Source: Anabaenopsis elenkinii CCIBt3563 (GTDB lineage: Bacteria; Cyanobacteriota; Cyanobacteriia; Cyanobacteriales; Nostocaceae). From it: 64,000 nt of DNA. A model generated the notes under the pieces. It was given only the letters and a program-made list of their open reading frames with translations. It was not told where the DNA came from and did not search any database. A program made the position numbers and the translations under genes. How positions within the stretch are numbered: the stretch's first letter is position 1; each line of letters starts with the position of its first letter. The stretch is taken from assembly GCF_015245355.1 (NCBI RefSeq), contig NZ_CP063311.1, forward strand, positions 3,615,179 through 3,679,178, in the 5' to 3' direction. Below, one piece after another: positions 18,394 through 28,368 of this stretch.

Positions 18394-19545
18394 TTATACC
18401 GATTGTCCCACCCTGTGGGACAATAGTTGAGCTATTTCCTGATTAATAGCTTTGATGTCAAACCGTTGACAGGCAATCTCCCTAGAGTAACTGGCTATAC
18501 TGACAGTGATTTGTGGATCTTGAAGACAGGTATTAATTATTTGTGCTAATTCTTCTGGTACACCTGGTGTGACGAGAAAACCGTTAACGCCATGTTCTAT
18601 TAATTCCATCGCCCCCCCAGCTTTTGCTGCTACCACAGGCTTACCGCATAACATAGCCTCAACAATCACCCTCCCAAAGGGTTCTGGGGCTATGGATGTA
18701 TGTGCTACCAAGTCACAAGCAGTCATTAGCTGGGGAACATCCCCACGAAATCCTAAGAATTTGACCCGGTTTTCTAGTCCTAACCTTGTGACTTGTGTAT
18801 GCAATTCTTGGACATAATCTTGTTCACCAAACAGAGCATCACCTACTAAAATTACTGACACTTCTGGCGGACATTGAGACAAAGCGGCGATTAAAATATG
18901 TTGACCCTTCCAAGGTGCAAGCCGGCTGAAGTGTCCAACTATAAATTTTCCTTCTAGTCCTAACTGTTGCCGTAATTCTTTAACTACAGATGGAGAGCTT
19001 TGATAATTTTGAGACTCAAAACCATTATAAACAATTGCCGTGAGTTTTGAGTTTCCTCCTGCTTGGATAAATGCCCTTTGACTAGCTTGGGAATTAGCAA
19101 TTACTAATGAAGCAAAACTATTTGCTAACGTAACAGCAATCCGCAGGTTGGTTGGACTAAAATGTTCTGGGGAAAGAATATCGTGTAAATGATAAACCAA
19201 GGGACGACGGGCTAAAAAGCTAGCCAGTGCGCCAATAACTAAGGCTTTTTGTGTATTGGCGTAGATGAGATCATATTTCCTTGCTGTTTGTACCACCTTA
19301 GCTAATAGTGGTACAAGCTGTCTGAAACTCCCCACAGCTTCCAGAAAATTGCTTTGTTTATGAACTGGTATTCCTTGAGTGGCGAAAACTTTTACCGGGA
19401 TATGATGCTGCTCAAGTAAGTTTGTAAAAGGGCCATCTGCGAACAAGCCGACTAAGGCTTGTTCTCTATAGGGTTTAGCAATATCTATTAAACAAAGTTC
19501 AGCACCACCAGGTTTACCACTTTGGTCTAAAAATAAAATTTTCAT
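18394..19545 (-). CDS. Glycosyltransferase, GT4/GT-B type
   Basis: A 383-residue retaining GT-B enzyme probably used in surface polysaccharide synthesis from nucleotide sugars, at the inner face of the membrane. The acceptor domain starts ILFLDQSGKPGGAELCL, with the Gly-Gly-Ala-Glu typical of GT4. The donor domain has VGHFSRLAPWKGQHILIAAL, VILVGDALFGEQDY, KFLGFRGDVPQLM, and the E-x7-E motif APEPFGRVIVEAMLCGKPVV. The sugar specificity cannot be told. It heads a group of glycosyltransferase genes reaching to 26629. Confidence 0.88.
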   Translation of the reverse strand: MKILFLDQSGKPGGAELCLIDIAKPYREQALVGLFADGPFTNLLEQHHIPVKVFATQGIPVHKQSNFLEAVGSFRQLVPLLAKVVQTARKYDLIYANTQKALVIGALASFLARRPLVYHLHDILSPEHFSPTNLRIAVTLANSFASLVIANSQASQRAFIQAGGNSKLTAIVYNGFESQNYQSSPSVVKELRQQLGLEGKFIVGHFSRLAPWKGQHILIAALSQCPPEVSVILVGDALFGEQDYVQELHTQVTRLGLENRVKFLGFRGDVPQLMTACDLVAHTSIAPEPFGRVIVEAMLCGKPVVAAKAGGAMELIEHGVNGFLVTPGVPEELAQIINTCLQDPQITVSIASYSREIACQRFDIKAINQEIAQLLSHRVGQSV

Positions 19546-19630
19546 AGGAATATATTATTACTGATTCGGCAATTACAGTTGATATAGAAAATAAATACAG
19601 CCCCTGTTCATCGGAGTTAGCTACAAAAAG

Positions 19631-19652
19631 GCGGGCAGGATGCCCACCCCAC
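19631..19652. repeat. Dispersed palindrome (gcgggcaggatgcccacccc type)
   Basis: The segment gcgggcaggatgcccacccc with gggca/tgccc arms is a common interspersed repeat in cyanobacterial genomes. It lies in the 220-base gap between two genes on the minus strand and probably has no coding role. Confidence 0.6.
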
Positions 19653-19765
19653 AAGATTTATGATATTAAGGTGTGTACTTTCTTGACTTGAAAACTGCTG
19701 TATATGGCTGAGGTATCATACTTGAGGCAATATTCCTGTGATACTACCTCAAGCTGATTTGAATT

Positions 19766-20896
19766 TCAATGGGTATTTAAAGACATAGAGAAATTGGATC
19801 TAGGAACTACATCTACAGCCAAATTTTTCACTTCTATCGAACCATTTAACTTTTCGACCACGTATGTTGCTACAACAGTTTCTGAACACTTATTCATCCA
19901 CCAATTTAGGGATTTTTGGTGCATTTCTGCCATGAGTTGTGGATTGTTTAATAGTTGTTTTAAAACTTTTTCCCAATTTCGAGAATCTTTAACTTGAATT
20001 ACGGGTGCTCCATCCAAATACCAGCGAGAAGGTAAAGCTTCTGTGACTAAGACACAACCATATTTCATACCTTCAAATAAGCGAGTTGTTTCCAAAGATG
20101 TACCTCTAGGAACAAGACATATTTTTGTATCCATCATAATTTCACTGTAGCTGCGCTCATCTTCGCTAGTTCGATCATGAAAGCCAGCCGTAATACCTAA
20201 TTCAACTCTAAAATTGTGGTTTTGGCGTTGGAATTTTCTGACCTTTGATATCATCAGTTTTCTAGCTAAAGTTTTGGGAGTTCCTAGCCAACGCTTAAAA
20301 CACCAAATGGGATAATTTACGTGGACAATACTACCAGAAAAGTAAGTATCATACAAACGTTCTTGTGGAGGCTTAATAGGTAAATCTTTAGAATTATTAT
20401 ATCCTAGAGGAATATCATAAATTGGAGTTATTTCACCTTTACCTAACAACCAACTTTTCAATTTCTGAAATTGATAATTGACTAACCCGGGTAAGCAGAC
20501 TAATAAAATTCTAATAAATTGAATTAATGTCAGCAAGTTCAGCCAAGAAGGCTGAAGTATAGGATTACATCCTAAAATGGGGCGAGTACCTATACACTTA
20601 AATACAGCCTTCACCTTATGAAAATATTTTGGTATACGATACCATTCGTCTCCGATGATCAAAACAACGACATTCTTACCATAGGATGGGATTTCATCCA
20701 TTGCATCCCAGGTGACGTAAAATACTAGACCACTGAGAGTAGAATTTTCTTCTATAGCTTGAAATACTTTACAAACATAGTCAGCCGAGCCAAATTTAAC
20801 TGGTGGATTGGTCTGGTATATATCCCAAGGAATTGGTTTTTGACCTTTATTAATATAAATATAGTATTGGTTAGCCAGTATATGATTCACAACCAT
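19766..20896 (-). CDS. Exostosin-like glycosyltransferase
   Basis: A 376-residue protein whose C-terminal half resembles exostosin/GT47-type domains. It reads CLVPRGTSLETTRLFEGMKY, then GCVLVTEALPSRWYLDGAPV, then a segment with WEKVLKQLL, which is the usual arrangement around the donor-binding Glu. The N-terminal half is divergent (YYIYINKGQKPIPWDIYQ, VVVLIIGDEWYRIPKYF). A hydrophobic stretch LIQFIRILLVCLPGLVNYQF near residue 130 could be membrane-associated. It lies between two GT4 genes on the same strand, so a role in the same polysaccharide or glycan is likely, but not shown. Confidence 0.65.
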   Translation of the reverse strand: MVVNHILANQYYIYINKGQKPIPWDIYQTNPPVKFGSADYVCKVFQAIEENSTLSGLVFYVTWDAMDEIPSYGKNVVVLIIGDEWYRIPKYFHKVKAVFKCIGTRPILGCNPILQPSWLNLLTLIQFIRILLVCLPGLVNYQFQKLKSWLLGKGEITPIYDIPLGYNNSKDLPIKPPQERLYDTYFSGSIVHVNYPIWCFKRWLGTPKTLARKLMISKVRKFQRQNHNFRVELGITAGFHDRTSEDERSYSEIMMDTKICLVPRGTSLETTRLFEGMKYGCVLVTEALPSRWYLDGAPVIQVKDSRNWEKVLKQLLNNPQLMAEMHQKSLNWWMNKCSETVVATYVVEKLNGSIEVKNLAVDVVPRSNFSMSLNTH

Positions 20897-20996
20897 CTAA
20901 ATGATATCTCCGGTGTAGTATTTCAGGAATTGTGATTAAGTGGATAATGGTAATTAGGGATGAAATCCCAGTTGCAATGATTACGGTAGAGACCGA

Positions 20997-22166
20997 TTAG
21001 TCCAAGATAATTTCACGCACTTGTTGAGCAATTTTTTCCCAATTGAAGTTAGCCACAGCATATTCAAAACAATCTTCACGTGAAGGGGTTGATATTTTTC
21101 CTAGTAATATCTCCTCTAATTTTTCTGCAATAGCTGAAACTGTGTGAGAACTGGTAATTAACTCTGGCGCGAATGGTTGTAAAATTTCTGGCATACCCCC
21201 GACTGGTGTACACATCACTGGTGTACCACAGGCTAAAGATTCCACAATTGCTAATCCAAATCCTTCAAAAGATTGGCTAGGTATAACAGTTAAGTTCGCT
21301 GCTTGGTAGGCTACAGGTAACTGTTCATCTGGCAAAAAACCTAAAAATTCGACATTGTTTTCTAAGCCTAGCTCTTTAACTTGTTTTTTAAGAGAATTTT
21401 GCAGATGACCTCGACCGGCGATCGCCAACCAAACATCAGGTATTTTTGGTTGAATTATTGTCATAGCTGCTAACAATTTATCTACACCTGTGCGATGAAT
21501 CAAACGTCGGGATGTAAATAGAATCGGGCGATTTTCCGGCCAGTGGAGTTGTTGACGAGCGGCTATTGGCAGTAAATTGGGTTGGAATTTATTAATATTA
21601 ACCCCACCGGGAATCACATGGATTTTATTCGATTTAACTTCATATTCTCTATGTAAAATATTGGCAAAAGCTTGACTGAGAACAATAAAGCGATCGCAAC
21701 GGTTATAAGTTGCTTGTTCTATCAGCCATCGTTTGACAAAAAAACTGAATTTATTACTAACTGTTTCCTCCTGACTTTCAGAAGCCCAGGGACCATGAAA
21801 GTTAAAAGTTATGGGTACGCCTTTGGGTAAAAGATCCAAAATAGGAAAGCTATATAGGGCAAAATGGAGATTAATAGCATCTGCTTTACTGACTCGCGTT
21901 GTTTTAAAGTTATTCCGAATAGTTGCTAGGCGTTGCAAGATTCCCTGATTTGGATTACCCAAATTAGTCAACTTTATCGGTAAATTGAGTTGATTTTCTG
22001 GTAAACCTACTCCGCAAAGTTCTATTTTGTCTTGATTGGCTGCTAATGTATGAGTCAGTTCATAAATGTACCGTTCCAATCCACCGGGAGTTTGAGGAAA
22101 CCAGCCTGTTCCCAGAGTGAGAATAGATGCAGGTGTTGAATTAAAATTTTGTTTTTTACCTTCCAC
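20997..22166 (-). CDS. Glycosyltransferase, GT4/GT-B type
   Basis: A 389-residue GT-B enzyme. The N-terminal domain contains LGTGWFPQTPGGLERYIYEL, the Gly-Gly-Leu-Glu acceptor loop. The donor domain has FTSRRLIHRTGVDKLLAA, LAIAGRGHLQNSLKKQV, VEFLGFLPDEQLPVAYQAAN, and the E-x7-E motif SFEGFGLAIVESLACGTPVM. Such enzymes transfer sugars in exopolysaccharide or lipopolysaccharide assembly. It ends about 100 bases upstream of the exostosin-like gene and is probably transcribed with it. The 600 bases upstream are non-coding. Confidence 0.88.
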   Translation of the reverse strand: MEGKKQNFNSTPASILTLGTGWFPQTPGGLERYIYELTHTLAANQDKIELCGVGLPENQLNLPIKLTNLGNPNQGILQRLATIRNNFKTTRVSKADAINLHFALYSFPILDLLPKGVPITFNFHGPWASESQEETVSNKFSFFVKRWLIEQATYNRCDRFIVLSQAFANILHREYEVKSNKIHVIPGGVNINKFQPNLLPIAARQQLHWPENRPILFTSRRLIHRTGVDKLLAAMTIIQPKIPDVWLAIAGRGHLQNSLKKQVKELGLENNVEFLGFLPDEQLPVAYQAANLTVIPSQSFEGFGLAIVESLACGTPVMCTPVGGMPEILQPFAPELITSSHTVSAIAEKLEEILLGKISTPSREDCFEYAVANFNWEKIAQQVREIILD

Positions 22167-22774
22167 CTACTTAGCTCCTATTATGTATTCAGCGTACCTA
22201 TGTTTATAATCATCAGTCAATGATTAAAATTAAACATCATATGTAGTGATAGTATAGTGTGATTAAGCCTCAACCCTAAGCACGAATTATCCCACTACGG
22301 TTATATTCAAATTCATTACAACCACTTACTGACCAAGCTCAAGTACTTGTTTTTTAAGTTAGTCGTTCATCAGTTGATATTGCTAGTACTTATCTCCTGC
22401 AATTATCTAGAGAATCAGTCATTCTCACCTGCTACTCTATAGAGACTTTAAGAAAAGGATATTTTGTGAACTATTGATGTTGCTGTATCAACAGGTGTTT
22501 TAAATGTGGAGTCCTTAGAGATATTGCATGAAGCATTTATTTGATGTTTTTATATAAAATTTCTGTATTTTTTTGGTAAATTTTCGATGAATATTCAAGT
22601 TTTCACTCCCATAATTTGTTATGAAATAAATGTGTAGCAGACAAAAATCAAAGTAAATATGTATAAATTCATGATATCTCAGAACAGAGATTATTGTTAA
22701 TAAGTGAATTTAATATAAATTCTCTATATAGAAATCGTAATTTACTAGAATATCGCTGAATACCTGAAGAAAAT
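22167..22774. other. AT-rich divergent promoter region
   Basis: Over 600 bases between divergent genes with no coding signal and no strong hairpin. It must hold promoters for the minus-strand glycosyltransferases and for the plus-strand secreted protein, but I cannot pick convincing boxes. Confidence 0.4.
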
Positions 22775-24949
22775 ATGCACAAATTCACCCAACTATACCA
22801 AAAGGTTAATCACTACTTCCAGAGATTTAAATTTGTTAATCTTGTATCGATTATAGCTGGAGTAATAATTTTTACTTCCCTTGGATTTTCCAATCATGAG
22901 GTCAATAGCAGAACCCCTCAACCGACATATCAAACCTCTTGGATTGGTAATACCTTTGGTGGTGGAGAAAAATGGGTACAAAATTATATTCAGTCCATGT
23001 ATGTTGCACCAAATGGTACAGTTTATACTAATAGTCTGTGGGATGAAGCAGGTAGAGAAGCGGGAATATATAAAGATGGTGATGTGATTGGGAGATTGGC
23101 GGATCTTCACGGTTGGGGTCGTCACGGAGGACAGGCTGTGACAGCAAATGATCAGTATGTTTATATTGGCATGCGCCAAGATTTTGTGAATAGGAAAGAT
23201 CAAGACTATCCCCCAGAAGGGACAAGTTGGCATTGTGTCAGACGCTACCACTTATCTGGGAAATCCGCACCCTTTGCTCAAGGACGTGGTTGGGATAAGA
23301 GTATGTTAATTATCAGTAACCAAAGTCCAGTTACCGGATTAGCAACGAGGGGAAATGAATTATATGTTAGTGATGCTGCTACTAACCGTCTGCGTGTGTA
23401 TAATACAGACACCATGCAGGAAATACGCAGCTTTAGGGTTGCGAGTCCGGGGCGGATAGCTGTTGATAGACAGGGTAACCTCTGGATTATTCAAACCAAA
23501 CATGGGAGTAATCCGGCTAAAATTGTCCATTATTCCCGGGAAGGAAAGCAGTTACCCCAGGAAATAAGCAATATTGTAGAACCCAGTGCGATCGCAGTTG
23601 ATTTGCAAAACAGAATTTTGGTAGCAGAAAATGGCCCTCGTCAGCAGGTGCTGATTTACCAACTTAAAGATCAACCTGTTCTGGTCAGTACCTTGGGTAC
23701 TCCGGGGGGAGTTTATGGGGGTGTTCCTGGTGAAATCCAAGATTTAAAACTGTACGGTTTGACGGGAGTCGGTACAGATTTTGCAGGTAATATCTATGTA
23801 AATAGTAATGGGTTTAACAACTCAGGTACAGATTTACGCAAGTTTTCATCATCAGGAAAATTATTATGGCAGTTAATGGGATTGATGTTTGTTGATAATG
23901 CTGATGCTGACCCCACCAGTGATGGAGTACGTTTATTTACCAAACAAGAAGAATTCTTGATGGATTATAGTCAACCTGTGGGTAAGCAATGGACTTATAA
24001 AGCCTACACCTTAAATCCTTTCAAATATCCCCAAGATCCACGGTTACATACTTCCCCAGATGCTACCTGGGTGCGTCGTATCCAAGGGAAACCTTTTATT
24101 TTCCTGACTGATATGTATGAAAGTTTTCTGCAAATTTACCGCCTCAATCCCGATACAGATGGTAAAATCTCGATTCCGTCGGGAATGTTTGTCGGAACTC
24201 GTGGGGGTGGGGGAAAATCAATCCCAGGAAATTGGCCTCCCCATCAACCGGAAGAGGGAGAATGGATTTGGCGAGATCGCAACAATAACGGTAAGTTTGA
24301 TCCCAGTGAATACGACACCACCAAAGATTATCCTTACATTGGGGGATGGTGGGTAGATAGTCGAGGGGATGTGTGGAAAACTGTACGAACTAAAGAGGGT
24401 ATCCGACACTATCCTTTACAGGGACTAGATAACCATGGTAATCCCATCTATACCTACGCTTCCATGTCAAAGGAAGCAACCCCGAGTATGTTTACCGATT
24501 TGCGGCGGATTGAGTATTTACCGGAAACCGATACCATGTATTTATCAGGCTTTACCGTAGATCATCCAGCTGTTGGAGATGACACTAAAGTTGTGGGTTC
24601 TGAGATTGTACGTTTTGATAATTGGAGTCGGGGAAATAGAACACCCCGTTGGCGGATAGTAGTTCCCCACGATAATACCGGTAAACGTGAAGTTTCTACC
24701 GCAGCTATGAGTGTAGCCGGGGACTATGTTTTTGCTGTGACGGTGAAAACGGCAAAAGTATATATATATAATGCCAAAACTGGGGCTTTCGTGAAAAACT
24801 TAACACCAGGCCCAGAAGTTGCATCGGAAAGTGGTTGGATTGATATCCCCTATGGGCTTCGTGCTATGCGGCGAAATAATGGTGAGTATCTCCTATTTCT
24901 AGAAGAAAATGCCAAAGCTAAAGTGATTATTTATCGCTTTAGGCTTTAA
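22775..24949 (+). CDS. Exported beta-propeller (NHL-repeat type) protein
   Basis: A 724-residue protein with one N-terminal hydrophobic segment (FVNLVSIIAGVIIFTSLGF, about residues 20-38), acting as signal peptide or anchor. The rest has repeated blade-like units: YVAPNGTVYTN, GLATRGNELYVSDAATNRL, RIAVDRQGNLWIIQTK, AIAVDLQNRILVAENG, GVGTDFAGNIYVNSNG. These resemble NHL/SMP-30-type six-bladed propellers. The region around 500-515 (WRDRNNNGKFDPSEYD) looks like a calcium-binding Dx[DN]xDG-type loop. The function is not known; a carbohydrate-binding or surface role is inferred from neighbouring glycosyltransferases. Confidence 0.7.
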   Translation: MHKFTQLYQKVNHYFQRFKFVNLVSIIAGVIIFTSLGFSNHEVNSRTPQPTYQTSWIGNTFGGGEKWVQNYIQSMYVAPNGTVYTNSLWDEAGREAGIYKDGDVIGRLADLHGWGRHGGQAVTANDQYVYIGMRQDFVNRKDQDYPPEGTSWHCVRRYHLSGKSAPFAQGRGWDKSMLIISNQSPVTGLATRGNELYVSDAATNRLRVYNTDTMQEIRSFRVASPGRIAVDRQGNLWIIQTKHGSNPAKIVHYSREGKQLPQEISNIVEPSAIAVDLQNRILVAENGPRQQVLIYQLKDQPVLVSTLGTPGGVYGGVPGEIQDLKLYGLTGVGTDFAGNIYVNSNGFNNSGTDLRKFSSSGKLLWQLMGLMFVDNADADPTSDGVRLFTKQEEFLMDYSQPVGKQWTYKAYTLNPFKYPQDPRLHTSPDATWVRRIQGKPFIFLTDMYESFLQIYRLNPDTDGKISIPSGMFVGTRGGGGKSIPGNWPPHQPEEGEWIWRDRNNNGKFDPSEYDTTKDYPYIGGWWVDSRGDVWKTVRTKEGIRHYPLQGLDNHGNPIYTYASMSKEATPSMFTDLRRIEYLPETDTMYLSGFTVDHPAVGDDTKVVGSEIVRFDNWSRGNRTPRWRIVVPHDNTGKREVSTAAMSVAGDYVFAVTVKTAKVYIYNAKTGAFVKNLTPGPEVASESGWIDIPYGLRAMRRNNGEYLLFLEENAKAKVIIYRFRL

Positions 24950-24982
24950 ATACTACCACATTTATTGATATTCAAATCATCT

Positions 24983-25022
24983 AAATGGGTTTCTGGACTT
25001 ACTCTAGTCACCCGTTTTTTTT
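24983..25022 (+). terminator. Rho-independent terminator of the propeller gene
   Basis: The arms aaatgggt and acccgttt pair (one G-U), with an inner gact/agtc stem, and the hairpin runs into eight or nine T. It starts 34 bases after the stop codon at 24949. Confidence 0.8.
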
Positions 25023-25263
25023 GTTTGTGACTCCCTGGTTAATCAAACATTGCCAAAAGATTAATTTTATTTTTTCGTATAAAAAACTAAATTTATTGGC
25101 TTTACAAGTAGTAAAATTTAGATAAAGTTTTTCAGGCAAAATCAGACAAGGAAACACACAACTTATGAAAATTATCATACCAGTGATTTAACATCAAGAC
25201 TTTGACTATTTTTTACCGCATTTACTTACCATCTACTTGATTAAACGTTTTTCGGGCTGCTTA

Positions 25264-25685
25264 TGAAATCTTTTTTAAGGTTGAATAACTGCTGAGGACA
25301 CAACTTAAATGCGGATCTTACATATTATTAATCATGTGCAGAACATTGGTAATGGAATTGTCAATGTGGCGGTAGACTTAGCTTGTTTACAAAGTGAAGA
25401 TGGTCATACCGTTGCTGTAGTCTCAGATGGTGGAGAATATGAGGAATTATTAGCATTGTATACTGTTAAACACTTGAAATCTTTTTTAAGGTTGAATAAC
25501 TGCTGAGGACACAACTTAAATGCGGATCTTACATATTATTAATCATGTGCAGAACATTGGTAATGGAATTGTCAATGTGGCGGTAGACTTAGCTTGTTTA
25601 CAAAGTGAAGATGGTCATACCGTTGCTGTAGTCTCAGATGGTGGAGAATATGAGGAATTATTAGCATTGTATACTGTTAAACACT
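25264..25685 (+). repeat. Perfect 211-bp tandem duplication
   Basis: Bases 25264-25474 and 25475-25685 are identical, head to tail, with no spacer. The unit contains the leader, the ribosome-binding region and the first 56 codons of a glycosyltransferase. The identity of both copies points to a very recent event or an assembly artefact. Confidence 0.9.
25309..25506 (+). pseudogene. Duplicated 5' end of the glycosyltransferase gene
   Basis: The first copy of the tandem duplication encodes 56 residues identical to the N-terminus of the glycosyltransferase at 25520, starting RILHIINHVQNIGNGIVNVA. It then reads through into the leader of the second copy and ends after nine unrelated residues at a TGA (25504-25506). 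It has the same start context as the full gene, so a short peptide may be translated, but it cannot be an enzyme. Confidence 0.85.
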
Positions 25686-26629
25686 GGCAATTAAATCAGT
25701 CTAGGGAACCTCTAAATATTCTCAAAGCTGCTTGGGGTTATCGACAGATTGTGCGAGAGTTTCAGCCAGATATTGTTCATGCACATATGATGACAGGGGT
25801 TATACTAGCAGGAATATTCAAAGGCATATGTAATTATGCTTTAATTGCTACAGTACATAATGAGTTTCAGCGTAGTTCCATAGTCATGGGATTAGCAGAG
25901 CGGGTAATTGCAGTTAGTCATGCAGTATCTAACTCTATGGTGCGGCGTGGTATACCACAAGCAAAGGTGCGAGTGGTAGCCAACGGGACATTAAACAGTC
26001 CCCGACATCGTCGTATTCAAGATTACCAACCACTACCCCTACAGCGTCCAGCAATTACCACTGTGGCGGGGATGTATTACCGCAAAGGAATTGCTGAGTT
26101 AATTACAGCTTTTATCACCATTGCGGCAGAATTTGCCCATGCACATCTATATTTAGTGGGAGATGGGCCAGATCGCCCCATGCTTGAGGCTATGGTTAGA
26201 AATACACCTTATAGCGATCGCATACACTTTACAGGTTTCCAGCCTGAACCGCAACGCTATATGCTAGCAACAGATATTTTTGTTTTAGCTTCTCACTGTG
26301 AATCATTTGGTTTAGTGCTCACAGAAGCTAGGGAAGCGGGTTGTGCAATTATCGCCAGTAATGTAGATGGTATCCCAGAAACCTTAGATAACGGACAAGC
26401 TGGTATTTTAGTTCCACCCGAAGATAGTCGAACCTTGGCTGAAGTTTTGACACAACTACTCAGGGAACCTGTAGACCTACAGAGGTGGAAATGTCGCGCT
26501 CAAGAAAATTTACAGTATTTCCAAGCAGCACGGGTTAATCAAGAAACCCAAGCTGTATACTATGAATTAGTCGGGAAATCCTATTCTGATCAAGAATTGG
26601 CCAGAAAAAAACTTGTAGTTGGGGAATAA
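25520..26629 (+). CDS. Glycosyltransferase, GT4/GT-B type
   Basis: A 369-residue GT-B enzyme. The N-terminal domain starts RILHIINHVQNIGNGIVNVAV, with NGIVNVA in place of the usual GG-E loop. The donor domain has VAGMYYRKGIAELITAF, LYLVGDGPDRPMLEAMV, HFTGFQPEPQRYMLATDIFV, and the E-x7-E motif HCESFGLVLTEAREAGCAI. Its start is kept intact by the second copy of the 211-bp duplication. The likely role is sugar transfer in surface polysaccharide; specificity is unknown. It is convergent with the ABC permease gene downstream. Confidence 0.88.
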   Translation: MRILHIINHVQNIGNGIVNVAVDLACLQSEDGHTVAVVSDGGEYEELLALYTVKHWQLNQSREPLNILKAAWGYRQIVREFQPDIVHAHMMTGVILAGIFKGICNYALIATVHNEFQRSSIVMGLAERVIAVSHAVSNSMVRRGIPQAKVRVVANGTLNSPRHRRIQDYQPLPLQRPAITTVAGMYYRKGIAELITAFITIAAEFAHAHLYLVGDGPDRPMLEAMVRNTPYSDRIHFTGFQPEPQRYMLATDIFVLASHCESFGLVLTEAREAGCAIIASNVDGIPETLDNGQAGILVPPEDSRTLAEVLTQLLREPVDLQRWKCRAQENLQYFQAARVNQETQAVYYELVGKSYSDQELARKKLVVGE

Positions 26630-26677
26630 TTCATAGTGATTACGCCTGACTTGGGGATTGTTTTGATTTCTTAGTTG

Positions 26678-28324
26678 TTAACTTGATTTTAATAATGCTT
26701 TTGTTGCTGACTCCCCTAATGTTTTTAACTGGCGATTAATTTGCCAGAGTAATAGCCCGAAAATAGCTATATGTCCCATAATTGCTATCGCCTTAGTTAT
26801 GCCAGCAGTTTCTGAGGATATAATTAGCAGTGGTGGTGCGAACACAGAAAACAATAGTGAAGTGTGAGCAGAGTCCGGAAAAAGCATTGTCAGCAAAACC
26901 ACTGGTACTATCATCACAGCAGCTAAAATCACATTAGTCCATAACAACCGCTGCCCATTTTTCATTAATAAAAGTAATTGTGCTAAGGCTGCATGAATTA
27001 TTATTACAGTAAATGCAAAAGTTAAGGCAAGAAAAATATTTAACTTATACAATATAGGCTCTGATAAGGCTAAAATGAATATACTGCTACCGATGACATA
27101 AATTAGAGCATTGATGGCGATCGCCAATATATTGGGACTTTTTTCACCCCAAATTAAATCTTTGATTAATTTGTGCTTTCCAGGATAATTATGACTATAA
27201 ACGTGCTGATATCTCGCCCAATCTTGAATTGTTTGGCGATGGTGTGTTAATGCAGCAATCAGATATAAAAATAGCCAGAAATTGGCAAACATTAACATTA
27301 AAATTTCAATATCTTTATTAAGATATGTCAAGTCCTGCCAACCAGCGGATCCTACAGTTAGGATAGTAAAACTACTAGTTAATAGATAACTCTGCTGTTT
27401 ACTTAACATGGTAGTATGGCATAAACTATAGCAACGCTTGAGAGATTGCCATAAAAAGTAAGTGCCAATTATGGAAATTAATAAACTAAAGCTGATAGTC
27501 ATGGCAAAATTATTTCCTAGTGATATACCGAACCAATGAAAATTAGTAAAGCTGAAATCACCAGAAGAGTTAGGAATAAAATATTGCGGCATAATTAGCT
27601 GCAATGTCATCAGTGTATATGGTATAAAATCCCTGCTATCTATAACTTTATAGAATAGAAAAATAGCTATAAGTAAACCAGTTCCTACCCAACTTTGAAC
27701 CCCACCTAACCAAGAAGCTATTAAACCAAATAGTAATGCACCGCTATAGTAGAAAATGGTAAAGACCAGGGAAATGCCATAAAAAATTAGGATCTGTTCT
27801 AAGGATATTTGAGCATTTAAACCTAACCACAAATGCCAAGGGATTGCGAATAAAATGGCAATATATAAATTGATGGGAACCCCAAGTATTTTACCCACAA
27901 TAATACTTTGAGGTGATTGGGGAGCTAGACGTATAAAACCGAGGGTATCTCGCCTAGCTTCCCTGGCTAAATCATCGATGAGTAAGTAAACTCCGACCAA
28001 CACAAGAGCAAAAACGATGATTAGACTCAGAGAAGAGAAAACATGATCATGCCATGCTCGCCAATTAATAATTACCTTACCATACTGATCAACAGCACAT
28101 TTAAATTCTGAATTTATCCATTCACCTTGACAATAACGTGGAAGGGAATAATAGATAGTTTCCTTTGTTGGTAGTTCAGCTTGGTAGTAAATAAACAGCA
28201 TCAACTGAACCAGAAAACTGATAAATAATGCTAATAAAACGTTGGGAGTTTTTAAACGTCCCTTAATTTCTCGTAAGAATTGAGGGTTTAATTCACCTAA
28301 GCCAGAGATCATATTGCGCATCAT
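26678..28324 (-). CDS. ABC transporter permease (ABC-2 type)
   Basis: A 548-residue integral membrane protein with about twelve hydrophobic segments, starting with a cytoplasmic stretch (SGLGELNPQFLREIKGRLKT) before the first helix. The segment DDLAREARRDTLGFIRLAPQ is the typical coupling element of exporter permeases of the ABC-2 type. I chose the ATG at 28324, preceded by agggag; an upstream start at 28351 has less support. The ATPase gene ends 18 bases upstream of that longer frame, so the pair is a two-gene operon. The substrate is unknown. Confidence 0.8.
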   Translation of the reverse strand: MMRNMISGLGELNPQFLREIKGRLKTPNVLLALFISFLVQLMLFIYYQAELPTKETIYYSLPRYCQGEWINSEFKCAVDQYGKVIINWRAWHDHVFSSLSLIIVFALVLVGVYLLIDDLAREARRDTLGFIRLAPQSPQSIIVGKILGVPINLYIAILFAIPWHLWLGLNAQISLEQILIFYGISLVFTIFYYSGALLFGLIASWLGGVQSWVGTGLLIAIFLFYKVIDSRDFIPYTLMTLQLIMPQYFIPNSSGDFSFTNFHWFGISLGNNFAMTISFSLLISIIGTYFLWQSLKRCYSLCHTTMLSKQQSYLLTSSFTILTVGSAGWQDLTYLNKDIEILMLMFANFWLFLYLIAALTHHRQTIQDWARYQHVYSHNYPGKHKLIKDLIWGEKSPNILAIAINALIYVIGSSIFILALSEPILYKLNIFLALTFAFTVIIIHAALAQLLLLMKNGQRLLWTNVILAAVMIVPVVLLTMLFPDSAHTSLLFSVFAPPLLIISSETAGITKAIAIMGHIAIFGLLLWQINRQLKTLGESATKALLKSS

Positions 28325-28368
28325 GAGCCTACTCCCTGAACAGATATACACAGATAATTATTGACTTA

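Noticed and set aside
22793..23251. 152-codon minus-strand frame inside the propeller gene
   Set aside because: Antisense shadow of a longer, better supported gene with a signal peptide and repeats.
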